Origin: JBBQXY01 sp038209195
GTDB lineage: Bacteria > Chloroflexota > Ktedonobacteria > Ktedonobacterales > Ktedonobacteraceae
NCBI GenBank assembly: GCA_038209195.1
Contig: JBBQXY010000224.1
Location: forward strand, 1 to 7,428
Direction of reading: 5' to 3'
DNA: 7,428 bases
Shown here: positions 1 to 4,630 of the stretch, piece after piece
Layout of the letters: each line of letters opens with the position of its first letter
Position numbering within the stretch: position 1 is the first letter of the stretch
The notes under the pieces: model-generated
The model's database searches: none
What the model was told of the DNA's origin: nothing
What the model saw: only the letters and a program-made list of their open reading frames with translations
Position numbers and translations under genes: made by a program

Positions 1-129
1 GCTTTTAGCCGGATTCGCGGCTATTTGTCCACCTTGCGCAAACAAGGATTCCCCCTTTTGTCGGCTCTGAAGGCGACTCTTTGCGGTCATCCTGTCCTTC
101 CCTCATTTCAGTCATCTCTGCTGACCTGA
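1..129 (+). CDS. IS66-family transposase, C-terminal fragment
   Basis: Reading from base 1 gives an open frame of 42 codons ending in TGA at 127-129. It contains the stretch RIRGYLSTLRKQGFPLLSAL followed by a G-H-P-V-L-P-S-F tail. The Y-(L/I)-S-T-(L/M)-R-K-Q-G signature followed by a short 'A-L-x-x-x-L-x-G-x-P' tail is typical of the extreme C-terminus of IS66-type (TnpC/ORF3) transposases, which act as DDE enzymes that move the insertion sequence. The catalytic part lies left of the window, so I cannot tell whether the gene is intact. No convincing IS66 terminal inverted repeat was found in the following 200 bases, so the right end of the element may be lost or degenerate. The family call rests on remembered motif similarity only. 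Confidence 0.65.
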   Translation, partial: AFSRIRGYLSTLRKQGFPLLSALKATLCGHPVLPSFQSSLLT

Positions 130-318
130 GCTGTTACAATAATGCGTCTTTCTCTCAATTTTGTGGGCTATAGTTATTTATTGCTATATTCTGCCACCAA
201 TAGCCCAAACCCAACGTTTCTATACTGAGAGGTATTACCAAAATGTTGGGATTCCCCATGCCTAGCATTCCCCCTAGTAATGCCTCTTTTTGCCGGGCTG
301 ACCAGGCCAATACTCTGT
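130..318. other. Gene-free stretch downstream of the IS66 fragment
   Basis: I see no credible gene here. Minus-strand frames that cross this area are shadows of the neighbouring minus-strand gene and have no family resemblance. The stretch contains one long imperfect hairpin (210-250) and several runs that look like decayed insertion-sequence flank. It could include the right end of the IS66-type element, but I could not identify its terminus. Confidence 0.5.
210..250. repeat. Nested hairpin in the intergenic region
   Basis: CCCAACGTTT (210-219) pairs with AAATGTTGGG (241-250) over ten positions with one G-T wobble. Inside it, ATAC (222-225) pairs with GTAT (232-235) around a six-base loop. 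There is no T-rich tail, so an intrinsic terminator is unlikely. It may be a structured end of the neighbouring transposable element or a decayed hairpin repeat; nothing in the sequence decides. Confidence 0.4.
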
Positions 319-377
319 TGATTTTCAAATGGAAAGCAGGGTTGCAAAGGGCAACCCTGCTTTCCATTTGAAAATCA
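319..377. repeat. Perfect palindrome (27-bp arms, 5-base loop) at the tcmP-like stop codon
   Basis: Bases 319-345 are exactly complementary to 351-377, separated by AAAGG. The stop codon of the minus-strand gene (TGA, 377-375) is the first three bases of this palindrome in the gene's direction. There is no T tract after it on either strand. It would still form a very stable RNA hairpin immediately after the stop codon and could protect or end the transcript. The segment AGCAGGGTTGCAAAGG (335-350) matches AGCAGGGATGCAAAGG (1810-1825) at 15 of 16 positions, and CATTTGAAAA in the right arm recurs at 3448-3457. It therefore belongs to the same hairpin-repeat family as the copies around the jetD-like gene. 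Confidence 0.85.
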
Positions 378-1718
378 GCGCCACAACACCGTATCGTCAT
401 TACCAGGCACGGCTGGCATGTTTGCTTGCTCGTTTGTATTCCCGGTAGGTTTACTCCGCCACTCGCACTGTACTGTGCCATCCTGAATAAAGTTGAGTAT
501 AAGCTCGTCGTAGTCTCGCACAGTGAACTGTCCGAAAGTTGCGATAAGCAATTGCTGGCGCAGTTCGGGCCAACGGCGTGTGCGTTGCGCACGTCCCAAT
601 TGCAGGATGCGCTGGCGCAGGTGTTGTAGCTCTGCTGCGTCGCGTTCGTGTTGCTGGATGGCAAACCAATCTTCGCCCAGGATGCCGCGATAACTCTGCG
701 CGAGCAAGCCACGACGACGAAGACAAACTGCATCGTTCATACAGAGCAAGCTATCTTTGCTGCGCGTGGCGAAGAGCAATGTATAGGAGATGGTTTCGAG
801 CAGCGCTGGACCTGTCTGCACCGACAGTTCAATCGGTTGGACGGAGAGAAATTGCCGCTGCATCGATGCCAGCAAGAGATCAACGAAGATAGCCACCCGA
901 TTACCGGCTGCTTCTTCTTTTAGCAGCAACGTCTTCCAGCGATCGGTGCGCAAGAGAGTCGTCAATGTCGTGGCAATAGCGGGCGAACGGTTGGAAGCTA
1001 GCAGTTGTGCCTCAACCTGCTTGTGGGGAATAAGGAGACACAGTTCTGTGGGGGCGGTACGCTGATAGAGTGGGGCAAGGTCATCATAGCGGAAAACTGT
1101 CGCCCCAAAGGGGTTCAATAAGAAGATCGCGGGTGGTTGATCGAGTTCTTTCAACAACGACGGGCCGACTTCGAGCCAACTCGCGTGTAACACTGCACTA
1201 TCCTTTGGCATCGTGAACTCGCTTTTGATCAGTGCCAACTGGTCTGCCTTTGCTGCCTCAGTTGGCATAGCATCTCCCGACTGACCATTCTGTCGTGCTT
1301 TACCATCTTTGCGCGTGCTACTCCCCGCTTCTAGTATGATGCCGTAGAGGGCCAGTTGGAGATTTTCCTGCGCGAGCTGTGCCGAAAGTGCGGTAACTGG
1401 TAGCAACGCGGGAGGAATTTGTGCGGGCATCTCTTTCTTACGCCCCTTTATTCCCCCTTTTCCTTCGTCTTTTATAGGAGGAGCGGAAGGAACCGTTATG
1501 TCTGCCCGTGCATGCAAACCCCAGGCGTCAATCCAGTAGCAGCGTCGATAAAAGCGCATTGCCGCCAGGGTATGACTATAGGAAGGGGCGTACTCTGCCA
1601 GCAGCCACGAGCGCAGCGCGGACAGAATGACCTGTTCCGTAAGGCGACCTCTCTGTTTGTGCCTCACAGCTTCTTCCGCTGGCATATGCTGGTTGTCGTA
1701 ATCGGTCCATAGGTTCAT
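375..1718 (-). CDS. TcmP-like (three-Cys-motif partner) protein, putative methyltransferase-related
   Basis: The product has 447 aa. The order of motifs matches what I recall of three-Cys-motif partner (TcmP) proteins. There is an N-terminal helical stretch; then YWIDAWGLHARAD (61-73), at the place of the family's Y-I-D-x-F-A-G-P-G SAM-site motif; then AIFLLNPFG (197-205), where the family has F-x-D-P-F/Y-G; then SYTLLFATRSKDSLLCMNDA (311-330), like the family's 'Y-x-L-x-F-A-(S/T)-x-x-x-x-G-x-x-x-M' block. The C-terminal part (about 385-420, RQQLLIATFGQFTVRDYDEL) looks like a winged-helix segment. Charged low-complexity inserts occupy about 80-100 and 131-160. Both core motifs are degenerate: no GxG in the first and N instead of D in the second. 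Methyltransferase activity is therefore doubtful. No three-Cys-motif partner gene is visible nearby. The gene is divergent from the jetD-like gene. The start at 1718 lacks a good Shine-Dalgarno sequence; the next Met codon (residue 12) has none either. The family call is moderate. Confidence 0.6.
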   Translation of the reverse strand: MNLWTDYDNQHMPAEEAVRHKQRGRLTEQVILSALRSWLLAEYAPSYSHTLAAMRFYRRCYWIDAWGLHARADITVPSAPPIKDEGKGGIKGRKKEMPAQIPPALLPVTALSAQLAQENLQLALYGIILEAGSSTRKDGKARQNGQSGDAMPTEAAKADQLALIKSEFTMPKDSAVLHASWLEVGPSLLKELDQPPAIFLLNPFGATVFRYDDLAPLYQRTAPTELCLLIPHKQVEAQLLASNRSPAIATTLTTLLRTDRWKTLLLKEEAAGNRVAIFVDLLLASMQRQFLSVQPIELSVQTGPALLETISYTLLFATRSKDSLLCMNDAVCLRRRGLLAQSYRGILGEDWFAIQQHERDAAELQHLRQRILQLGRAQRTRRWPELRQQLLIATFGQFTVRDYDELILNFIQDGTVQCEWRSKPTGNTNEQANMPAVPGNDDTVLWR

Positions 1719-1724
1719 CGTGGC

Positions 1725-1730
1725 ATTATC
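1725..1730 (-). promoter_or_regulatory. Possible -10 box for the tcmP-like gene
   Basis: On the minus strand the hexamer GATAAT lies six bases before the ATG at 1718. This differs from TATAAT at one position and would put the transcription start at or next to the start codon, giving a leaderless or nearly leaderless mRNA. That would fit the missing Shine-Dalgarno sequence. No good -35 box is seen at 16-18 bases. Confidence 0.25.
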
Positions 1731-1765
1731 CTACCACTCCGTCGAAGGAAATCGCAAGCCTTCAA

Positions 1766-1774
1766 TGCATAGAT
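1766..1774 (+). repeat. 9-bp direct repeat TGCATAGAT, left copy
   Basis: TGCATAGAT here recurs exactly at 2014-2022, and both copies are followed by an A-rich stretch. The pair brackets the tandem hairpin repeats at 1814-1988, so it could be a target-site duplication of that insertion. The repeat-family terminus at 1786 lies 11 bases inside rather than adjacent, so this is weaker than the duplication around the 3433 element. Confidence 0.35.
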
Positions 1775-1785
1775 AAAATCACTAC

Positions 1786-1803
1786 TGCTCTGTTTCACTT
1801 CAT
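1786..1803 (+). repeat. Left arm of 18-bp perfect inverted repeat flanking the jetD-like gene
   Basis: TGCTCTGTTTCACTTCAT here is the exact reverse complement of 3547-3564. At 3547-3564 the sequence is the right terminus of a MITE-like element, so this arm is probably the left terminus of a second member of the same family (the tandem hairpins that follow). The two ends together bracket the whole jetD-like gene. Confidence 0.75.
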
Positions 1804-1813
1804 GTAACGAGCA

Positions 1814-1895
1814 GGGATGCAAAGGACTGCCGTCCCTTGACTGGGTTCTAGGGCTGTGCCCTTGCATCCCCCCCTCCTCTGCCGCCGTAGGCGGC
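1814..1895 (+). repeat. Interspersed hairpin repeat, copy 1 (diverged)
   Basis: The unit begins GGGATGCAA (1814-1822), which pairs with TTGCATCCC (1862-1870), and ends with the hairpin GCCGCCGTAGGCGGC (1881-1895). In between lies the conserved phrase CTTGACTGGGTTCTAGGGCT. Compared with copies 2 and 3 the two inner hairpins are degenerate, but the long outer stem is perfect, so structure is kept in another form. Confidence 0.75.
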
Positions 1896-1907
1896 CTGTG
1901 AAATGCG

Positions 1908-1988
1908 GGGATGCAAGGGGCCGCGCCCCTTGACTGGGTTCTAGGGCTGCGCCCTAGTCTTCCTCTCTTCCCCGCCGCCGAAGGCGGC
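1908..1988 (+). repeat. Interspersed hairpin repeat, copy 2
   Basis: Three hairpins follow each other: AAGGGGC-CGC-GCCCCTT, CTAGGGC-TGC-GCCCTAG and GCCGCC-GAA-GGCGGC (1974-1988). The first two and the phrase between them are identical to copy 3 at 3461-3539; the spacer before the last hairpin differs. The copy lies in the same orientation as copies 1 and 3 and directly upstream of the jetD-like promoter, followed by A6-G-T6. It could insulate the divergent transcripts or affect the promoter, but no regulatory role is shown. Confidence 0.8.
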
Positions 1989-2013
1989 AAAAAAGTTTTT
2001 TGAGAAACCCTGT

Positions 2014-2022
2014 TGCATAGAT
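2014..2022 (+). repeat. 9-bp direct repeat TGCATAGAT, right copy
   Basis: This is the partner of 1766-1774. It lies in the -35 region of the jetD-like promoter and includes the ATG at 2021 that would be an upstream start candidate. If the repeat pair is a target-site duplication, the insertion placed its right edge within the promoter region of the jetD-like gene. Confidence 0.35.
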
Positions 2023-2041
2023 GAAAACCGCGACCGTGTTA

Positions 2042-2047
2042 TATAAT
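2042..2047 (+). promoter_or_regulatory. -10 box (TATAAT) of the jetD-like gene
   Basis: A perfect TATAAT is followed by a predicted transcription start near 2054. That leaves a leader of about 15 bases with the ribosome binding site. The best -35 candidate, TTGCAT at 2013-2018, is 23 bases upstream, which is too far; nothing better sits at 16-18 bases. An A6-G-T6 tract at 1989-2001 could act as an upstream element. The position argues against translation from the ATG at 2021. Confidence 0.5.
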
Positions 2048-2056
2048 CGTGCGTAC

Positions 2057-2062
2057 AGGGAG
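2057..2062 (+). promoter_or_regulatory. Ribosome binding site that fixes the jetD-like start at 2069
   Basis: AGGGAG lies six bases before the ATG at 2069. The upstream in-frame ATG at 2021 has no such site and would precede the predicted transcription start. Confidence 0.65.
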
Positions 2063-2068
2063 AAAACT

Positions 2069-3400
2069 ATGGCTGACAGCACCAGCGACCAAAACCTACA
2101 ACGGGCTATTGCCTTTTGCCGCGGGGCCGGATTCACGCACTTACTAGCAGAGATGCGCCAGAAATATATCGAGTTGGGGCAGGTTGGTGGTAGCATCGTA
2201 TTGCATGATAGCACCGGGCTTGAACGCCGTGAAATTGCCAGCTTTCTTGGCAAGCCGCCCTATCCACCTGAGAAACCACTACGTGTGCGACTGGTCGATT
2301 TTGAAAAGGCACTGCTTCATAGTTTCGGTTGTGAGCTGCCCGCTCTGCTCACGGCTTTTTTTCCTGAGCAGCCACTCGTCACTCGTGCCTCTTTGCGCGA
2401 AACCCGTGTGAGTCAGCAGGCCCGTTTTTATGCGCAGCTACACGCGATTGTTTCAGCACAGGCTAACGGATCACACAGTCGTAGCTGGCTAGAAGGTGAG
2501 CACGGGGAGGCATGGCTGTACGCACGTTACAAAAACGCGCCCGTAGAGGAACAGGAGCGACAGCTTGCCCTCGTCTCCTATATAGCCAGCATCCTCGATC
2601 ACTTGCCACCTGCCGACCAACCCGAGCGGCTGGCTCTTTTTGCGCAGCGCACCAGTGGTGACCCCCATGCCCTTGATGCCAATAGAGCGGCTGGGCGTCT
2701 TTTCCTGCTAGCCCTTAACGCTCTAGCGGAAACAACCATGGGCACAACGTTACGGGGCCGTGAGCTCGAATTACAACTCTATACCGAGGCGGGACTGCTG
2801 GTCGACACCATCTCATCAAGCGTGGCGGTCTTCAATCTGCTTGGCGCGTTCGATGCTAGCGGTAGGGCTGACCCTTTGCTACAGGCGGCGGGCAAGCGCG
2901 TTCTACTGCTCCCATTGCGCCAATTATTCGCCTGGGAGCGCGTTCATGCTGCCAGTACAGAGGTCTATGTTTTCGAGAATCCCCAGGTTTTTGAGGCCGT
3001 CATCGCGGCACTGGACATAGCCACGGCATTGCCCACGCTGGTCTGTACCTCCGGCTGGCCCAGTGTAGCCGCCATAACACTGCTCGATAGGTTAGTTGCA
3101 GAAGATGAAAAAGTTCGTCTGCACTACAGTGGTGACTTCGATTTGAAGGGCTTACAAATCGCCGCGCACCTGTTGGCTCGCTATCCGGGACGCTGCCACC
3201 CTTGGCACTTTGACCTTGAAGCCTATACGCTAGCACTGCAATCCGACGGCATTCCAGCGCGTCCCAACGACCTCAACCTGCTCAACTCCCTCCCTGAAAC
3301 GTTCGCGGAGCTAATAGTCGCGCTGCAAGAGCAACAGAAATGGGCCTACCAAGAAGGCATCACACCTTTGTTAGTTGCCGATATACAATCTCGCCATTGA
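2069..3400 (+). CDS. TIGR02679 / JetD (type II Wadjet)-like Toprim nuclease subunit, orphan
   Basis: The product has 443 aa from ATG 2069. Features recalled for TIGR02679 (DUF3323 then DUF2399) are present in order: GLERREIASFLGK (50-62); GDPHALD (197-203); the aGLLVDTISSSV block; FENP with Glu303; LVCTSGWPSVAA (324-335); HYSGDFDLKGLQIA with the D-x-D pair Asp356/Asp358; and PWHFD near 378-382. Glu303 and Asp356/Asp358 fit the Toprim metal site used by topoisomerase VI-A-like nucleases. In type II Wadjet this family is the D subunit, which cuts plasmid DNA extruded by the SMC-like JetABC complex; the family normally sits in a four-gene cassette (TIGR02677-02680). None of the other three genes is here. 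The gene has its own promoter, is divergent from the tcmP-like gene and is bracketed by hairpin repeats. It may be a remnant, a solitary nuclease, or part of another system. Family call strong, function inferred. Confidence 0.85.
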   Translation: MADSTSDQNLQRAIAFCRGAGFTHLLAEMRQKYIELGQVGGSIVLHDSTGLERREIASFLGKPPYPPEKPLRVRLVDFEKALLHSFGCELPALLTAFFPEQPLVTRASLRETRVSQQARFYAQLHAIVSAQANGSHSRSWLEGEHGEAWLYARYKNAPVEEQERQLALVSYIASILDHLPPADQPERLALFAQRTSGDPHALDANRAAGRLFLLALNALAETTMGTTLRGRELELQLYTEAGLLVDTISSSVAVFNLLGAFDASGRADPLLQAAGKRVLLLPLRQLFAWERVHAASTEVYVFENPQVFEAVIAALDIATALPTLVCTSGWPSVAAITLLDRLVAEDEKVRLHYSGDFDLKGLQIAAHLLARYPGRCHPWHFDLEAYTLALQSDGIPARPNDLNLLNSLPETFAELIVALQEQQKWAYQEGITPLLVADIQSRH

Positions 3401-3423
3401 CCTGCTATCTTATACTATGAAGA

Positions 3424-3432
3424 AGCATCTAT
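3424..3432 (+). repeat. Target-site duplication AGCATCTAT, left copy
   Basis: AGCATCTAT is repeated exactly at 3561-3569, immediately on the other side of the MITE-like element. The terminal inverted repeats overlap its last bases, so the true duplication could be only TCTAT (5 bp); both readings give the same restored sequence. Confidence 0.7.
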
Positions 3433-3564
3433 TGGACTGTCAATCTTCATTTGAAAAGTGGAGATGCAAGGGGCCGCGCCCCTTGACTGGGTTCTAGGGC
3501 TGCGCCCTAGTTCTCTCTCCTTCTGCCGCCGAAGGCGGCAAGTCAAATGAAGTGAAACAGAGCA
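3433..3564 (+). mobile_element. MITE-like element of about 130 bp (hairpin repeat copy 3)
   Basis: The left end, TGGACTGTCAATCTTCATTTGA (split here as TGGACTGTCAAT then CTTCATTTGA), pairs with the right end TCAAATGAAG (3543-3552) over ten perfect bases. After four mismatches pairing resumes over CTGT. The core (3461-3539) has three hairpins: AAGGGGC/GCCCCTT (3468-3484), CTAGGGC/GCCCTAG (3494-3510) and GCCGCC/GGCGGC (3525-3539). It encodes no protein and must be mobilised in trans, by a transposase not identified here. Flanking 9-bp direct repeats and the restoration of an open frame on removal show it is a real insertion. It also lies just downstream of the jetD-like stop codon and may end that transcript, since hairpins are followed by a T/C-rich stretch (3511-3524). 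Confidence 0.75.
3547..3564 (-). repeat. Right arm of the 18-bp perfect inverted repeat
   Basis: This is the exact reverse complement of 1786-1803 and forms the right terminus of the MITE-like element. Its last four bases overlap the 9-bp direct repeat. Confidence 0.75.
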
Positions 3565-3569
3565 TCTAT
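3561..3569 (+). repeat. Target-site duplication AGCATCTAT, right copy
   Basis: Second copy of the 9-bp repeat at 3424-3432; reading CAT-CTA-TGT across it continues the interrupted open frame. Confidence 0.7.
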
Positions 3570-3964
3570 GTTGTCGGGCAGCAAGGAACACAAACAGAGA
3601 AAGTATTATCAGCCATCTTGCAACTACTTCGTTGCCAGCAATCCCCTCGCGCCTTATCATTTCCGCCGATGGTACTACGCTCTATAGCATCACGGGGCAA
3701 GATTTGTGGGTTTCAAACGATAGTGGCACCACCTGGCAACATCGCTGGCAATTCGACCGTGGCGATCTCATCTCCTTCGTCATTGATCCGCTCCATCCCC
3801 AACACCTTTACGCCGGCTTCTTCCAGCCCGGCAATGTCCGGGAAAGTACCGATGGTGGGACATCATGGCATGTGCTAGCGGATTAATAAGTGGCGCCTCC
3901 AGAAGTCCGAACAGATTCGGTGTGAAGTGTAGGTTGACTCTCATTTGTCTCTGAATTTAAAACC

Positions 3965-4012
3965 AAACAGTCCCATAAAAGCTCACTGGGTAAACTTTTT
4001 ATGGGACTGTTT
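3965..4012. terminator. Bidirectional hairpin terminator between convergent units
   Basis: Sixteen bases AAACAGTCCCATAAAA (3965-3980) pair perfectly with 3997-4012 around a 16-base loop. On the minus strand the stem is followed by GGTTTTAAATT, and the arm itself ends in T's in both directions. It sits 28 bases beyond the stop of the minus-strand coiled-coil gene and downstream of the plus-strand Asp-box fragment, the expected place for a shared terminator. The loop is longer than usual. Confidence 0.6.
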
Positions 4013-4040
4013 AACATCAATTGCAAACGAGAAAGATAGG

Positions 4041-4556
4041 CTAAGGTTTCTCTGGCAGGCGTACTAGAATTTGAGTGAGTAGCTCTTTGACAACACTCAT
4101 ATCCACTTTGAGGGTGCTCACGTCTCCTTTAAGCGTATTTACATCTCCCTTAAGCGTGCTCACATCCACTTTGAGGGTGTTTACATCTCCCTTAAGCGTA
4201 CTCACATCCACTTTGAGCGTATTTACATCTCCCTTGAGCGTATTTACATCCCCCTTGAGGGTGCTCACATCTCCCTTGAGCGTATTTACATCTCCCTTGA
4301 GGGTGCTCACATCTCCCTTGAGGGTGCTTACATCGTCCTTGACACTGCTTAGATCATTTTTTATTACCTTGATATCATGCTCTTGACCGCTGGCAACACC
4401 AAGAAGCATAGTAAGACGGTAATTTACCTGTTTGGCATCATAGGCTTGTTCAGAGGGAGTGCTTTCTGCCGCTTTTCTGCGCTCATAGAGGCGTTCTAGC
4501 TCTATATCAGTAACCTTTTGTTCTAATGAAGCTATACGATCTTCATATGTTGACAT
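4041..4556 (-). CDS. Small heptad-repeat coiled-coil protein
   Basis: The product has 171 aa. An N-terminal helical, charged segment (1-60, MSTYEDRIASLEQKVTDIEL onward) is followed by eleven consecutive 7-residue units D-V-(S/N)-T-L-K-(G/V) at residues 75-151. Related but looser units lie before (DIKVIKN, DLSSVKD) and after (DMSVVKE), and the protein ends LLTQILVRLPEKP. Val and Leu at positions 2 and 5 of each unit give the 3-4 hydrophobic spacing of a coiled coil. No signal peptide, membrane segment or catalytic motif is seen, so it is probably a cytoplasmic oligomer or spacer protein. GGAGG (4565-4561) lies four bases before the ATG. It appears monocistronic, with a hairpin terminator after it. 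I do not recognise a named family and the function is unknown. Confidence 0.75.
   Translation of the reverse strand: MSTYEDRIASLEQKVTDIELERLYERRKAAESTPSEQAYDAKQVNYRLTMLLGVASGQEHDIKVIKNDLSSVKDDVSTLKGDVSTLKGDVNTLKGDVSTLKGDVNTLKGDVNTLKVDVSTLKGDVNTLKVDVSTLKGDVNTLKGDVSTLKVDMSVVKELLTQILVRLPEKP
4104..4334 (-). repeat. Eleven tandem 21-bp repeats inside the coiled-coil gene
   Basis: Eleven in-frame 21-bp units encode D-V-(S/N)-T-L-K-(G/V). Two main DNA types occur: GATGTGAGCACCCTCAAGGG (Ser type) and GATGTAAATACGCTCAAGGG (Asn type), each plus one base. They differ together at several positions, and a few hybrid units exist (for example 4146-4166). In protein order the types run S-S-N-S-N-N-S-N-S-N-S. 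This points to growth by duplication of one or two units, and the copy number is likely to vary among strains. Confidence 0.9.
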
Positions 4557-4599
4557 GATACCTCCAATTCAAGCAAGGGCTCTCGTCTACCTTGCTGGT

Positions 4600-4605
4600 A
4601 GTATA
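4600..4605 (-). promoter_or_regulatory. Possible -10 box of the coiled-coil gene
   Basis: TATACT on the minus strand would start transcription about 37 bases before the ATG at 4556. No -35 hexamer is found at the normal distance; a TTGACA exists at 4641-4636 but is 30 bases away. Confidence 0.25.
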
Positions 4606-4630
4606 TCAGACGTTGGGGTATAAATACTAG

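Larger units (their letters stand above)
1719..2068. other. 350-base divergent intergenic region filled with hairpin repeats
   Basis: No gene is present between the divergent tcmP-like and jetD-like starts. The region holds, in order, a possible minus-strand -10 box, one copy of a 9-bp direct repeat (1766-1774), the left arm of an 18-bp inverted repeat (1786-1803), two tandem hairpin repeat copies (1814-1895, 1908-1988), an A6-G-T6 tract (1989-2001), the second 9-bp direct repeat (2014-2022), and the jetD-like promoter and ribosome binding site (2042-2062). Confidence 0.7.
3417..3886 (+). pseudogene. Asp-box (BNR-repeat) protein fragment interrupted by a MITE-like element
   Basis: ATG 3417 reads M-K-K-H-L and then enters the element, stopping at TAG 3495-3497. 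Beyond the element an open frame runs from 3551 to the TAA at 3884-3886, with no ATG; the earliest start-like codon is a TTG at 3632. Deleting 137 bases (3424-3560) joins the two parts in frame as a 110-aa protein. It has two Asp-boxes, SNDSGTTW (54-61) and STDGGTSW (98-105), separated by the typical FVIDPLHPQHLYAGFF strand block. Such boxes occur in sialidase-like and Ycf48-like beta-propellers, which have many more repeats, so even the restored protein is a fragment of about two blades. No clear ribosome binding site precedes ATG 3417. An N-terminally truncated product from TTG 3632 is conceivable. Confidence 0.65.

Noticed and set aside
155..733. Minus-strand open frame of 192 aa crossing the palindrome, and plus-strand frames at 426-1065.
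   Set aside because: They overlap the tcmP-like gene in other frames and have no recognisable motif or ribosome binding site.
2021..2068. An upstream in-frame ATG would add 16 residues to the JetD-like protein.
   Set aside because: The perfect TATAAT lies after this ATG, no ribosome binding site precedes it, and AGGGAG is well placed for ATG 2069.
375..3400. A complete Wadjet or restriction-modification system.
   Set aside because: No SMC-like, MukF/MukE-like or specificity gene is present, and the methyltransferase-like motifs are degenerate.
1786..3564. A composite transposon carrying the jetD-like gene, with target duplication at its outer ends.
   Set aside because: The outer flanks do not match each other, whereas copy 3 has its own exact flanking duplication, so independent insertions fit better.
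3907..3920. Short hairpin CCGAA-CAGA-TTCGG after the Asp-box fragment.
   Set aside because: A five-base-pair stem without a T tract is expected by chance; the strong hairpin at 3965-4012 explains termination better.
4104..4334. The 21-bp periodic repeats could be taken for a CRISPR array.
   Set aside because: There are no unique spacers; the units are contiguous and keep one reading frame.
4075..4386. Plus-strand open frame of 103 aa rich in Ser, Leu and Thr over the 21-bp repeats.
   Set aside because: It is the complement of the coiled-coil repeats; its repetitiveness comes from that gene, and the minus-strand frame has the better start and coiled-coil logic.
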